Assembly (NCBI GenBank): GCA_023251725.1
Contig: JAHEYG010000006.1
Location: 1 to 64,000, forward strand
Source of the DNA: Sphingobacteriaceae bacterium
GTDB lineage: Bacteria > Bacteroidota > Bacteroidia > B-17B0 > Aurantibacillaceae
Length of the DNA stretch: 64,000 bases
Direction: 5' to 3'
The translations under genes and the position numbers were made by a program. The notes beneath the pieces are model-generated. The model was not told where the DNA came from, ran no database searches, and was given only the letters and a program-made list of their open reading frames with translations. Shown here in pieces: positions 27,158-36,631 of this stretch (position 1 is its first letter; each line of letters opens with the position of its first letter).

Positions 27158-27673
27158 TTAATTTTTGTTATACTTTAATTTATTTAATTTTTCCCATATT
27201 GGGTTTGGCTCTTCTTCGGCCAGGTTTTCGTTTAGTTTACTTAGCGTTTCCTCGTCGCATTTAAATTTTTTATCTATTTCACAAGGTACGCGGCGAAATG
27301 GTAAAGCTAAAACAATATATTCATATAAATAATGAGACACATCGGCCTGACCCTCGCCTTCATTCATGATTAAAAAAAGGTCGTTGCTGTCATCAGGATT
27401 TCCGCTTTTTATCACCAGTTTATCTTCGGCTTCTATCGGGAAATCGTAATTAATTAAACAACGGTCGCAAGGCAATTCAACAGTACCTTTAATGTTAAAC
27501 TCCATTTGCATTAGGTTATTTTGCTTCAATAAAACCACACGGGCTTTTAAATCGGCTTTTTGTATCTCAGAATCTTCAAACTGCTCAAAGAACTTATCCT
27601 TTATATCGAACTCAAATTCGTGAGTTCCTACAGGCAAACCGGCAAATTTAACTATGTATTGCTTTTTGCCCAT
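27158..27673 (-). CDS. yceD: DUF177 family protein (YceD-like)
   Basis: 171 residues. The DUF177 core has VELPCDRCL and a further cysteine pair in the VPCEIDKKFKC stretch. The protein is linked in many bacteria with 23S rRNA maturation or accumulation and is nearly always upstream of rpmF, as here. The enzyme role is not known. Confidence 0.88.
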   Translation of the reverse strand: MGKKQYIVKFAGLPVGTHEFEFDIKDKFFEQFEDSEIQKADLKARVVLLKQNNLMQMEFNIKGTVELPCDRCLINYDFPIEAEDKLVIKSGNPDDSNDLFLIMNEGEGQADVSHYLYEYIVLALPFRRVPCEIDKKFKCDEETLSKLNENLAEEEPNPIWEKLNKLKYNKN

Positions 27674-27757
27674 GTTTGTTGCAAAAGGGAGGCAAATGTA
27701 ACAATAATTTGGTATTTGGCAAATAAAAATGAGGCTTTTTATATTGGGAAAACTGAT

Positions 27758-28114
27758 TTAAAGCGAATTAAATTCTTCCTTTATTTTTTTGGGAAGAGCT
27801 TCGGCAATAAGATCATAACTATCATCAATCCATTCTTTATACAATTTTTTACTTACCGAGCCATCACAAATAACCGTATTCCAATGTTTTTTGTTCATGT
27901 GAAATCCGGGTTGAATACAGGCATATTTTTCTCTTAGTTCTACCGCCTTTTCGGGATCGCATTTTACATTGAAACTCACCGGCTGGGATTCTATTCCCAC
28001 AATTAAAAAAACTTTTCCCATTAATTTAAATACCAAAGTTTCTTCATCAAACGGAAAAGTTTCTTCTACTCCTTTTTTTGCAATACAGTGATGACGAAGC
28101 TCCTCAATGTTCAT
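27758..28114 (-). CDS. MmcQ/YjbR family protein
   Basis: 118 residues with the YjbR fold phrases KKGVEETFPFD, FKLMGKVFLIV and MNKKHWNTVICDGSVS. Such proteins have a double-wing DNA-binding-like fold of unknown role. Its ATG overlaps the stop of the SprB-like gene by four bases (ATGA) with that gene downstream on the same strand... so on the minus strand it follows the large secreted-protein gene directly. Confidence 0.85.
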   Translation of the reverse strand: MNIEELRHHCIAKKGVEETFPFDEETLVFKLMGKVFLIVGIESQPVSFNVKCDPEKAVELREKYACIQPGFHMNKKHWNTVICDGSVSKKLYKEWIDDSYDLIAEALPKKIKEEFNSL

Positions 28115-30627
28115 CGAATTAAATTTATGTGGCCAACATATTCGTATTCCTTCCCAAAATAATCTTTAGCCCAGGCTTTGTAAATATAAGTGTCTTGCTG
28201 GCAAGTAACACCGTTTAATTTACCATCCCAACCTTTATATAAATCGTTAGAAGTAAAAATTATTTGTCCGCCCCAACGCGTAAAAATCTGAATTTTAAAT
28301 TCCTTAACAATGGTTCCTATGGCTAAATAAATATCATTAACGTTATCATCGTTTGGTGTAAAGGTATTAGGAAAATAAAGTGTCATCAAATCCTTCACAA
28401 AAAAATTATATCTGAAATTAATTTTACAACCATTATCGCTAATTAAATAATACGTAATAAAATAATTTCCAAAATCACTTAAGTTTAAAACACTGGTAGT
28501 GTCGCGTAAAATATTTCCTGTAAAAAGCAGGCCATAATCTAAATTCCATAAACTGGTAGGATGAACAGTCACTTCAAAATTTTCTCCCGCCACAGGCTGC
28601 CGCGGATTTATTTCAACACTTCCATTAAATAAATCATCAATGTTGGTAATGGTAATTACATCCGTATTAGTACATCCAGGCGCATCTTTAACCTGTACCG
28701 TGTAAGTTCCGGCTCCTAAGCCAGTAGCCGTTTGAGTAGTTTGGCCGTTACTCCATGTATAACTTAGAGGCGCAGTACCTCCCAAAACCACAGCCGTGAT
28801 AGAACCTTTATTAAGGTTACACCGATCGTTAATTACATTTTCCTGAATGGGTAAATACGTAAAATTAAAAATGGTATAAATTTTTGAAGACGGACAATTA
28901 TTGGCATCGGTAATATTAACGGTATAATTTCCGGCCGCAATATTATTAATGCTTTGAGTGGTTTGTGCGCCCGACCACAAAAATACATAAGGCGAAGTGC
29001 CGCCGATTAAACTATTAATAATAATAGCGCCGTTACTTTGGTTGCAGGTTGCATGCACTAAACTATCGTTAAAAAAAATGGTGGGAATAAAATTATTGAC
29101 AGTTACACTGGCCGTTTTTACGCAACCCACATTATCGGTAACGCTCACCGAATAATTTCCAGGGATTAAACCGCTTGCAATACTGGTTGTTTGAATGGGA
29201 ATGGTGTTCCAAATAAAAGTGTAAGGCGTAAATCCACCGCTCGCATTTGAATTAATTGTTCCGGTAGGATTATTACATAATGCATCTGTAGCAATTGGAG
29301 CAAGCGTTAGTGTAGTGGTAGCGAAAATTTTTACTGTATCTCTTTTTAAACAACCTGACGCATCGGTTATTGTGCAAACGTAATTTCCTAAGCTTAGTCC
29401 GTTTGCAAAAGCAGTAGTTTGAATAGGACCTGTATTCCACGAATAAATAAATGGAGAATTTCCTCCAATGGGAGTTACCGTTGCAGAACCATTAACATCT
29501 TGGGGACATTTAATATTGGTAACAGAATTAGTAAAAGTAAATCCAGCGTTGTGCGGAATAACAGCAGTAACGGTGCGCGTAAAAGGACAAGGGTTCGAAA
29601 AAGTAACCACACAACTATAATTACCCGGCGCTAAATTAGTGGCTACCGAAGTAGTTTGAGCCGAAGGTATCCACAAATAAGAAATGGCCCCGGTGTAATT
29701 ACTTACGCTCACGGTGGCTGTACCATTATTTAAATCGCACAAGGCCGCTGTTGTATTACTTGAAGTAATAGGAATTTGTGCATTGGCACAACTTATTCCT
29801 TTATATTCGAGAAACACGCCTGAATCATAATCGCAGTCGCCCGCATCGGCAATAGCTAATTTAAGATGGTAAGTAAAACAGGGTGTAACATTTACTGAAG
29901 CCGTTAAGGGAGTTGTAAATGCATCGTATTGAACAGTGGTACCACTAGTATTATTCACATAATAGGCACAGTTATTACATGGCCCGGCGTTAGTGGCGCC
30001 ATTATTAATATTATTTATAGCAACCGGGGTTAGATTAGGCAAACGAGCAATGTTATAACCTGAATAATTGCCGCCCAATGGATTAGGGCCAGTAATAAAA
30101 AAACCAAAGGCGTCGTTATATACGCTGCCAACAAACTCGGGATATTCTTCCGATCCAAAAACATATTTTATCTGCAATACATTGCAAATTGGTTTAATAT
30201 CAAACTCCAAAACACATCCGTCGTAAGTGGCCTTTGGTTCGATTCCCATAATTTGCGGGTCAAAAAAATTAGCATTGTTATTAAAACAATCTCCATAATT
30301 AGCTTTATTATTAGGCCCGGTTGCTCCCGTTACTTTGCCGGTGCTTAAAATAATACCATTATTGAGGCCTATATTGGAGCCGTTTGAAATAAAAAGTCCG
30401 CTCGCCCTGGTATCGCAATTTAAAACCGCATTGGTAATGGTAACATTGGTTCCAACAATTGTATTTACAAGAGTGGTAGCATTAGCATTAGTTGAAACCT
30501 GCAATTGAGCTTTTGCTAGAAAGCTGTAAAAACTAAAAAATAAAAGATATTTAAAGGTGGTTTTCAATTCTATATCAAATATATTTAAAAGAAATGGGGG
30601 TAATTTTATATTAATCTCTTTTAACAA
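28111..30627 (-). CDS. T9SS type-B cargo protein with choice-of-anchor L and SprB repeats
   Basis: 838 residues. It consists of a signal peptide (KYLLFFSFYSFLAKAQ), a choice-of-anchor L domain (VLQIKYVFGSEEYPEFVGS), then about five SprB-type repeats of about 80 residues with the phrase GNYxVxITDxxGC, and a type-B sorting domain at the end (LYFPNTFTPNDDNVNDIY, FTRWGGQIIF, WDGKLNGV). It is expected on the cell surface as an adhesin-like protein after T9SS export. ATG 30627 leaves an odd 20-residue stretch before the signal; an in-frame TTG at 30567 would give a standard signal peptide and may be the true start. On the minus strand its stop side meets the MmcQ start at 28112-28114 in an ATGA overlap. 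Confidence 0.9.
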   Translation of the reverse strand: MLKEINIKLPPFLLNIFDIELKTTFKYLLFFSFYSFLAKAQLQVSTNANATTLVNTIVGTNVTITNAVLNCDTRASGLFISNGSNIGLNNGIILSTGKVTGATGPNNKANYGDCFNNNANFFDPQIMGIEPKATYDGCVLEFDIKPICNVLQIKYVFGSEEYPEFVGSVYNDAFGFFITGPNPLGGNYSGYNIARLPNLTPVAINNINNGATNAGPCNNCAYYVNNTSGTTVQYDAFTTPLTASVNVTPCFTYHLKLAIADAGDCDYDSGVFLEYKGISCANAQIPITSSNTTAALCDLNNGTATVSVSNYTGAISYLWIPSAQTTSVATNLAPGNYSCVVTFSNPCPFTRTVTAVIPHNAGFTFTNSVTNIKCPQDVNGSATVTPIGGNSPFIYSWNTGPIQTTAFANGLSLGNYVCTITDASGCLKRDTVKIFATTTLTLAPIATDALCNNPTGTINSNASGGFTPYTFIWNTIPIQTTSIASGLIPGNYSVSVTDNVGCVKTASVTVNNFIPTIFFNDSLVHATCNQSNGAIIINSLIGGTSPYVFLWSGAQTTQSINNIAAGNYTVNITDANNCPSSKIYTIFNFTYLPIQENVINDRCNLNKGSITAVVLGGTAPLSYTWSNGQTTQTATGLGAGTYTVQVKDAPGCTNTDVITITNIDDLFNGSVEINPRQPVAGENFEVTVHPTSLWNLDYGLLFTGNILRDTTSVLNLSDFGNYFITYYLISDNGCKINFRYNFFVKDLMTLYFPNTFTPNDDNVNDIYLAIGTIVKEFKIQIFTRWGGQIIFTSNDLYKGWDGKLNGVTCQQDTYIYKAWAKDYFGKEYEYVGHINLIR

Positions 30628-30788
30628 ATTTCGTCAATAAATTCCACATTAAAGAACCACTTGTTGTAAAAATCCGACCACTTATTAAGTGAAGCCTTAC
30701 CGCCCTGTAATTTTGACAATATTTGCTATGTTAGGGCGTTAATTACAGGATTAATATTTTAAAACTTTTACAATTAAAACTTATTTAT

Positions 30789-30796
30789 TAAGTTTG
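30789..30796 (+). promoter_or_regulatory. Promoter -7 box of the Ton operon
   Basis: TAAGTTTG matches TAnnTTTG and lies 43 bases before the exbB ATG. The 211-base gap also holds the start region of the divergent SprB-like gene; nothing else is obvious in it. Confidence 0.55.
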
Positions 30797-30838
30797 GCAA
30801 TCAATAAAAATTAATAATAACTTATAATACATAAATCT

Positions 30839-31630
30839 ATGAGCAAGAACAAAACATCAGCCGGTTTTCCTTTGGTAGTTTCGGCATTAGCAATTGTAAT
30901 TTGCATTTGCATTGGAATTTTTATTTATAAAATGGTATTAGGTGCCCCAAGTAATTTTGATGCAGAAGGCCATCCTCACAATATTTTAGGAACCATGTAT
31001 AAGGGAGGGTTTATTGTGCCTATTCTATTGGGATTTTTATTTACCGTAATTACGTTTGCAGTTGAGCGTTTTATGACTATTCAAAAAGCCAACGGAAAAG
31101 GAAATACGGATAAGTTTGTTTCCAAAATAAAATCATTAATTGCCGAGAAAGATTTTGAAGGGGCAAAAACAGCCTGCGATACGCAAAAAGGTTCTTTGGC
31201 CAATGTAGTTCATGAAGGAATTTCTAAATACCAGTTTGTGCAAAATGATTCTTCAATGGATAAAGAGGCAAAAGTTCACGCTATTCAAAAATCATTGGAA
31301 GAAGCCACAGCGTTAGAATTGCCTATGTTATCTAAAAACATGGTGGTTATTTCAACCATGGCCTCTATTGGTACTTTAGCAGGACTAATAGGAACGGTTG
31401 TGGGTATGATTCGTGCCTTTGCAGCTTTAGCAAACGCGGGTGCACCTGATACTGCTGCTTTAGCCACCGGTATTTCTGAGGCACTTGTAAATACCCTAGT
31501 GGGAATTTTAACTTCTGCTTTTGCCATTATATTTTATAATTTGTTCAGTAACCGTATTGACCAGATTACATACGCGATGGACGAAGCCGGATTCTCAATT
31601 ATTCAGGAATTTCAGTCGAGCGGAAAATAA
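30839..31630 (+). CDS. exbB: MotA/TolQ/ExbB proton channel protein
   Basis: 263 residues with three membrane helices: near residues 10-30 (VVSALAIVICICIGIFIYKM), 60-80 (IVPILLGFLFTVITFAVERF) and a conserved C-terminal pair (STMASIGTLAGLIGTVVGMI, LVNTLVGILTSAFAIIFYN). It forms the stator channel that energises TonB with the two ExbD proteins. It is the first gene of a four-gene operon in the order known for Bacteroidota. Confidence 0.94.
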   Translation: MSKNKTSAGFPLVVSALAIVICICIGIFIYKMVLGAPSNFDAEGHPHNILGTMYKGGFIVPILLGFLFTVITFAVERFMTIQKANGKGNTDKFVSKIKSLIAEKDFEGAKTACDTQKGSLANVVHEGISKYQFVQNDSSMDKEAKVHAIQKSLEEATALELPMLSKNMVVISTMASIGTLAGLIGTVVGMIRAFAALANAGAPDTAALATGISEALVNTLVGILTSAFAIIFYNLFSNRIDQITYAMDEAGFSIIQEFQSSGK

Positions 31631-31687
31631 TTCCGATTTTTTTATGGAATTTTAATCAAGTATTCATCTTAATATAAAATTAATAAA

Positions 31688-32368
31688 ATGTCAAGAAAAC
31701 CATCAAAAGGAGGAGCACCGGCGCTGGATATGACACCCATGGTGGATTTGGCTTTCCTGCTTGTTACCTTTTTTATGTTGACAGCTGCTTTTCGAATGGC
31801 AGAACCTGTAGTGGTAGATCCTCCCTCGTCAATAGGCCAGGTAATGTTACCCGATAATCACATTATGATTAGTATTGATGATAAAGGCCGTGTGTTTTTT
31901 GGAATCAGCAATTCAACCGCTAAAATGGCAGCCTTAGTAAAAATGAGTGAAAAATATAAAGTGCCTTTCACCGAAAAACAGATCAAAAAATTTAGCGGAC
32001 TGGCCAGTTTTGGTATTGATATTAAAGATTTACCAAGATATATTGATGCTACCGAAAGTGAGCGCAATAAATTTCAGCCGCAAAAAGGTGTACCATTAGA
32101 TTCGCTAAACAATCAATTAAAAGACTGGATTTCTAATGGTGGTTCGGAAGCTGTAAGAGCTTATATGGAAGCCAAACAAAAAGCAGAAGCGGCCGGTCAG
32201 GAATTAAAAGCCGAGAAACCCCGTTATGCTATTAAATGCGATGCAAAAACAAAATATATGTTAGTAAAAGATGCCATAAAAACTTTTACCGATTTAAAAA
32301 TTTTTCAATTTAACTTGATTACATCATTGGAAGGTGGCGGCACTGTTTTAGAGGCCAGTAAAAAATAA
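31688..32368 (+). CDS. exbD: ExbD/TolR-family protein, long form
   Basis: 226 residues. One membrane helix near residues 15-35, DMTPMVDLAFLLVTFFML, with the proton-relay aspartate in VDLAF. The periplasmic part is longer than in enterobacterial ExbD (about 140 residues) because of an insert around residues 80-180 (charged, with EAKQKAEAAGQELKAEK). It pairs with ExbB in the Ton motor. It is followed after 46 bases by a second exbD. Confidence 0.93.
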   Translation: MSRKPSKGGAPALDMTPMVDLAFLLVTFFMLTAAFRMAEPVVVDPPSSIGQVMLPDNHIMISIDDKGRVFFGISNSTAKMAALVKMSEKYKVPFTEKQIKKFSGLASFGIDIKDLPRYIDATESERNKFQPQKGVPLDSLNNQLKDWISNGGSEAVRAYMEAKQKAEAAGQELKAEKPRYAIKCDAKTKYMLVKDAIKTFTDLKIFQFNLITSLEGGGTVLEASKK

Positions 32369-32414
32369 TTTTATGTATCCCGTGACTTAATATTACGGCT
32401 AAAAATTTAAAAAT

Positions 32415-33041
32415 ATGTCAGAAATAGCAGATAGTGGTGGTGGCGAAAAAGGTGGTAAAAAACGCGCCAAGAAGCAGTCAACCCGTATTGATATGACTCC
32501 TATGGTTGACTTGGCGTTTTTGTTATTAACATTTTTCGTTTTAACCTCAACATTCAGTAAACCAAAATCAATGGAATTAACTTTTCCGGTTCCTCCTAAC
32601 CCACTTGATCCGCCTCCACCGGCCATCAAAAATGGTATCACTTTTTTATTAACCAAAGACGATAAGATTTTTTATTACGAAGGAGAATATAAAGCGAAAG
32701 ACCAGCCCGAAGCAACAGTTGTAAAAGAATTAAATTACTCGCAGGAAAGTTTACATAAATATTTGGCCGACAAAAATAAAAGATTGCAGGATGAGATAAA
32801 AAATTTGGAAGCAAAATTACAAGCCAAACAAATTCCGGATACAACTTACAAACGTTTAGTAAGAAATGCAAAAGCAGATAAAAGTTCGCCCACTTTTTTA
32901 ATTAAAACTGATGATCAAGCCACTTATAAAAATGTAATTGATTTGATTGATGAGTTAAATATTAATTTAGTTGGAAAATATGTTGTAGTTGATATTTTGA
33001 AGAGTGAGTTAGATTTAGTTCACGAAAAAACAGGAGGTTAA
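32415..33041 (+). CDS. exbD: ExbD/TolR-family protein, second copy
   Basis: 208 residues. The N-terminal tail is basic (GGKKRAKKQSTR), the membrane helix is DMTPMVDLAFLLLTFFVLTS with the conserved aspartate, and the periplasmic domain is proline-rich at first (PVPPNPLDPPPP). It differs clearly from the first ExbD, so the motor may be heteromeric. One base separates its stop from tonB. Confidence 0.93.
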   Translation: MSEIADSGGGEKGGKKRAKKQSTRIDMTPMVDLAFLLLTFFVLTSTFSKPKSMELTFPVPPNPLDPPPPAIKNGITFLLTKDDKIFYYEGEYKAKDQPEATVVKELNYSQESLHKYLADKNKRLQDEIKNLEAKLQAKQIPDTTYKRLVRNAKADKSSPTFLIKTDDQATYKNVIDLIDELNINLVGKYVVVDILKSELDLVHEKTGG

Positions 33042-33042
33042 T

Positions 33043-33834
33043 ATGTTACAGAATTGGAATAACTTAACTTTAGACGCCCGCAACGAATTGGTTTTTGAAG
33101 GAAGAAACCAGGCTTACGGCGCCTTTGAATTACGCAAAGAATATAATAAGCGTGTCACTTTTATTATTGGAGGCATGATTGTATTCAGCGTATTATTATT
33201 TGGATTAAAAGTTTTTATTGATAATAAACCCAGTGGAGTAGACAATTCGCAAGACATGAGTAATATTGTTGTGGATTTAACACCACCGCCTCCACAAGAA
33301 GAGCAGCCACCACCACCGCCGCCGCCACCGCCACCATTAGTGGAGATGGTAAAATTTGTGCCGCCGGTTATTAAAGACGATGCGGTTGAAGAGGAACCTC
33401 AAAAATTACAGGAAGAAGTGAAGGACGTTAACGTTGGCGTAAAAGATCAGGAAGGCGAAAAAGATTTGCCGGTTGTTCCTACTGAAGAAACCGGTCCGGC
33501 AGAAAAAGCAAGCGAAATTTTTACAGTTGTTGAAGAGATGCCAGAATTTCCGGGAGGAAATTTGGAGATGATGAAATATATTCAAAAAAATATTCAATAC
33601 CCTGCAATGGCACGAGAAGCCGGAATCAGTGGTAAATGTTTTTTGAAATTTGTTGTAAATGGCGATGGAACCATTAGTGATGGCACCATTTTAAAAGGCG
33701 TACCGGGTTGCCCCGATTGCGATAAAGAAGCCATGCGTGTTGTAAAGTCAATGCCAAAATGGAAAGCAGGTAAACAAAACGGACGAGCAGTTCCGGTTTA
33801 TTTTAACTTACCAATTAATTTCACTATTAAATAA
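33043..33834 (+). CDS. tonB: TonB energy transducer
   Basis: 263 residues: one N-terminal membrane helix (VTFIIGGMIVFSVLLFGLKV), a proline-rich spacer near residues 80-105 that spans the periplasm, an acidic stretch, and a TonB C-terminal domain (EFPGGNLEMMKYIQKNIQYP, then KCFLKFVVNGDGTI). The pair CPDCDKEA in the C-terminal domain adds two cysteines close together. It drives TonB-dependent receptors such as the one at 683-2878. It ends at a strong terminator. Confidence 0.95.
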   Translation: MLQNWNNLTLDARNELVFEGRNQAYGAFELRKEYNKRVTFIIGGMIVFSVLLFGLKVFIDNKPSGVDNSQDMSNIVVDLTPPPPQEEQPPPPPPPPPPLVEMVKFVPPVIKDDAVEEEPQKLQEEVKDVNVGVKDQEGEKDLPVVPTEETGPAEKASEIFTVVEEMPEFPGGNLEMMKYIQKNIQYPAMAREAGISGKCFLKFVVNGDGTISDGTILKGVPGCPDCDKEAMRVVKSMPKWKAGKQNGRAVPVYFNLPINFTIK

Positions 33835-33853
33835 TAATTTAAAAAATCTATAA

Positions 33854-33888
33854 AAAAAAGCCGTTACTTAATTTGTAACGGCTTTTTT
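33854..33888. terminator. Strong intrinsic terminator after tonB
   Basis: A 14-base stem, AAAAAAGCCGTTAC (33854-33867) with GTAACGGCTTTTTT (33875-33888), and a 7-base loop, starts 19 bases after the tonB stop. It is symmetric and could act in both directions. Confidence 0.88.
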
Positions 33889-33910
33889 ATTGAATGGATT
33901 TTATTTTTTT

Positions 33911-34071
33911 ATACCATCAGCTCATATAAAATAGACTGAAAAAACGACGTTATTTTTTATTTAGGCGATGAAAAAAATTGTTGCATAGCCAAAGCTATGG
34001 AACCGTTTTTTGAGGAAGCATAAATGAAAAAGAACAAGTTTATTGGGCTATTTTATATGAGCTGATGGTAT
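33911..34071. mobile_element. 161-bp hairpin element with 24-bp perfect terminal inverted repeats (MITE-like)
   Basis: ATACCATCAGCTCATATAAA plus ATAG (33911-33934) is the exact complement of 34048-34071. The inside is an imperfect long palindrome centred on CATAGC-CCAA-GCTATG-like sequence (33984-33999), so the whole element can fold into one hairpin. The outer bases are TA, compatible with a TA target duplication, but this cannot be told apart from the repeat itself. It lies between the tonB terminator and a T9SS gene whose stop codon uses the last base of the right arm. No ORF is inside. Confidence 0.7.
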
Positions 34072-35300
34072 TAGTTCACAATTAATTTTCCTTTGCTCAT
34101 TACAGTTTTATTATTTAAAATATTGTAATAATAAAGTCCTTTGCTAAAATTGCTGAGGTTTAAATTGGCTTTACCATTTTTCATTTCAAACACGGCCACT
34201 TCCCTTCCTAAAACATCATTTAATTTTACTTCGCAATTGTTTTCAAAAATTAAATCGCTCGATTCAATTGTTGCAAAATTAGTAACGGGGTTCGGATATA
34301 CTTTACTTTCAATTACTACTAATGAATTTTCTTTTATTCCGATAGTAGTTTCACTAATTGGCTTTCTCATTAAAACGCCATTTTTATCTGAAGCAATAAT
34401 ATAATTAGCGGTTACAGTAATATGATTTATTAGATAGGTTCCTGCTGTTTTAATTAAACCTGTATTATCTTTTATCCAGGTACCTAATGCCCCGTTACTG
34501 GTGCTATAAACAAAACCCGAATCACAAGCCACCAAAATGGTATTGTTATTCATTACATAAATATCGTTTATATTAACACTATTTGCTCCATTGCCAATAT
34601 TGTAAACGCCCGCCCAAGTTAATCCACCATCAATTGAACGACATACTTTTCCGCCTTGTGTGCCGCAAAATAAGGCAGAAGGGGTAGCACCTAAACAGGT
34701 AATATATCTGTCGAATGTTAAAGTGGTTGGCGTACCGGGCGCAGGTAAAAAACTTGTTCCTGCATTGGTTGATTTTAATAATCCGTATGCAGTAGTGCCG
34801 GCCCACATAGCGCCGTTCATATTATGAATAGAGGTAACAATGGTACCGCCATTGCTTGACCTTAATGCCCAGGTACTACCATTTAATTCATGAATCTTAA
34901 AACCTAAACCACTTAATGGCGATGTTGATGCAAAAACAGTTCCCCCAATAGAGGCCATAGATTTAATATAATCATTAACACCAATACTTCCTGCGGTTAA
35001 GGCCGTCCAGTTATTTCCGGTGTTCGATTGATAACTCGTATTGTTCTTGAAGGTACATAAAGTGCCTCCGTTATAAGTTCCGAAATTCACTCCACCAGCG
35101 GGGCTTCCTGTATTGGAAGAAGCAAAAGTTGTGCCCTCATTGCTAGATACGTCTAATTGAGGCCCATAAACTGCAGAAGATAAAAGATTACCGAAAGCAG
35201 AATAACAATCTATTCCTGTTAAAGTAATTGGTGTAGATTGCCATTGCGAAAATGCACTGAGTGTAATCAACGATAAAATTGAAAGTAAAAGTTTTTTCAT
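34071..35300 (-). CDS. T9SS type-A cargo protein, beta-propeller-like
   Basis: 409 residues with a signal peptide (KKLLLSILSLITLSAFSQ). The middle contains repeated BNR/sialidase-like blades (for example GGKVCRSIDGGLTWAGV, GFVYSTSNGALGTW). The last 80 residues are a type-A sorting domain (VYPNPVTNFATIES, LSNFSKGLYYYNI). It is exported through T9SS and probably surface-attached or released. It lies opposite to the Ton genes and separates tonB from its usual downstream neighbours. A -7 box TATTTTTG is seen on the minus strand at 35330-35323. Confidence 0.85.
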   Translation of the reverse strand: MKKLLLSILSLITLSAFSQWQSTPITLTGIDCYSAFGNLLSSAVYGPQLDVSSNEGTTFASSNTGSPAGGVNFGTYNGGTLCTFKNNTSYQSNTGNNWTALTAGSIGVNDYIKSMASIGGTVFASTSPLSGLGFKIHELNGSTWALRSSNGGTIVTSIHNMNGAMWAGTTAYGLLKSTNAGTSFLPAPGTPTTLTFDRYITCLGATPSALFCGTQGGKVCRSIDGGLTWAGVYNIGNGANSVNINDIYVMNNNTILVACDSGFVYSTSNGALGTWIKDNTGLIKTAGTYLINHITVTANYIIASDKNGVLMRKPISETTIGIKENSLVVIESKVYPNPVTNFATIESSDLIFENNCEVKLNDVLGREVAVFEMKNGKANLNLSNFSKGLYYYNILNNKTVMSKGKLIVN

Positions 35301-35393
35301 GATATTTAATTTAGGGTATAAACAAAAATAAGATAATTTTTTAATAAAAATAGGATTATCTTATCTAATTTTATAAAATCAAACCGTTCGACT

Positions 35394-35600
35394 TTGGGAA
35401 ATAAAATAACTTTAGTATTAGGTGCAATGGTAGTAGCTCTTATTTTGGTGATGGGAATTGGTTTACTTTTTACAACTATTCTAATTGAAAAAATTCCAAA
35501 ACCCAACCGTACTTATTTGGGATTTGTTTTTATCATTTATGCTTCCTTTAGAGCGTACAGAATATTTAAATCTTTTAAGGATTCTATAAACAATGATTAA
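35394..35600 (+). CDS. Small membrane protein upstream of the PstS-like gene
   Basis: 68 residues from TTG 35394, or 57 from ATG 35427; the start is uncertain. Two hydrophobic helices are seen (LGAMVVALILVMGIGLLFTT and YLGFVFIIYASFRAYRIF) linked by EKIPKPNR. It overlaps the next gene by eight bases, which implies translational coupling. Small two-helix proteins in this position occur in related gene clusters. The function is unknown. Confidence 0.6.
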   Translation: MGNKITLVLGAMVVALILVMGIGLLFTTILIEKIPKPNRTYLGFVFIIYASFRAYRIFKSFKDSINND

Positions 35601-36531
35601 ATTCAAAATTATTTTAATTTTTATTTCAGGATTACTCTTTTTTTTTGGGTGTGATAATTATTGCAAAAATGACTATGAGAATAATTCACCCACTTCCGGA
35701 AAATTAAAATTGTATTGTAACGAAGGAATTCAACTGCATATAAAAAATCAGGTTTACACATTTTGCTCTCTATATCCCCATTCGGTAATTGAAAGTATTT
35801 CGCTTACCGAAAGTGAATCAGTGGAGGCTTTATTAAAAGACAGCTGCAAAGCCATTATCATTAATCGTTTATTAAGTGAGAATGAAAAAAAAAGGTTCGA
35901 GCAAAAAAATCTTTTTCCAAAATATTCTCCCATAGCAAAAACAGGCGTGGCTTTAATTACCAATCGTTTTTCCGCCATCAGTAAACTAACTCTTGAACAA
36001 ATTAAACAATTGCTGAACGGCGAATTAATTTTAAAAGACTCTTTAAATAAAACTTTTATTCCTACAGCAATAATCGATAATAAAAATTCTTCGGTGTCGC
36101 ATTATCTGCTCGATAGTTTTCTTCAGGCAAAATCATTCGGACCAAAATGTTTTGCCTTAAACAACAGTTTAGATTTAATAAAAGAAATAAGTGAAGTTCC
36201 CAATCAAATTGGTTTTATAGATTTTGCCTGGCTGAGCGACCGAGATGATGAGTTATTTAAAATGTATGAGGGAAAAATTAAATTTATTGCTATTGGTAAA
36301 ACAGATAACGCATTTTACGAACCCAACCAAAGCTCCTTTAAAACCGGTGAATATCCATTTACCAGAACTATTTATTTTTTAAGAAGAAGCGATGATTTTA
36401 CTTTGGCTAAAGGATTTGAAGCTTACATTGCAGGGCCAAAAGGTCAGCTTACTTTTTTAAAACAAGGTCTATTACCATACCGTCAGGCCGAACGGATTAT
36501 TGAAATTAAAATGGAACCCTTGCCTCAATAA
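35593..36531 (+). CDS. PstS-like periplasmic substrate-binding lipoprotein
   Basis: 312 residues. The lipobox is LLFFFGC at residues 14-20. The rest resembles PstS-like periplasmic binding proteins: VALITNRFSAISKLTLEQIK, a hinge around QIGFIDFAWLSDRDD and a C-terminal YIAGPKGQLTFLKQGLLPY. In Bacteroidota a PstS-like gene often follows exbB-exbD-exbD-tonB, as it does here apart from the inserted T9SS gene. Phosphate or another anion may be the ligand; a role as adaptor of the Ton system is equally possible. Confidence 0.8.
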   Translation: MIKFKIILIFISGLLFFFGCDNYCKNDYENNSPTSGKLKLYCNEGIQLHIKNQVYTFCSLYPHSVIESISLTESESVEALLKDSCKAIIINRLLSENEKKRFEQKNLFPKYSPIAKTGVALITNRFSAISKLTLEQIKQLLNGELILKDSLNKTFIPTAIIDNKNSSVSHYLLDSFLQAKSFGPKCFALNNSLDLIKEISEVPNQIGFIDFAWLSDRDDELFKMYEGKIKFIAIGKTDNAFYEPNQSSFKTGEYPFTRTIYFLRRSDDFTLAKGFEAYIAGPKGQLTFLKQGLLPYRQAERIIEIKMEPLPQ

Positions 36532-36631
36532 AATTCTTAAAAAAAGCCAAAACAATTTTCTTTTAAATAATGGTTCCGTATATTGTATGTGCAATTATTA
36601 TATTAATTTTGAGCAGCAATTTTAAAGAACT

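Noticed and set aside
33295-33345. CCACCG-type repeat in tonB as a mobile or CRISPR-like repeat
   Set aside because: It codes for the usual proline-rich spacer of TonB.
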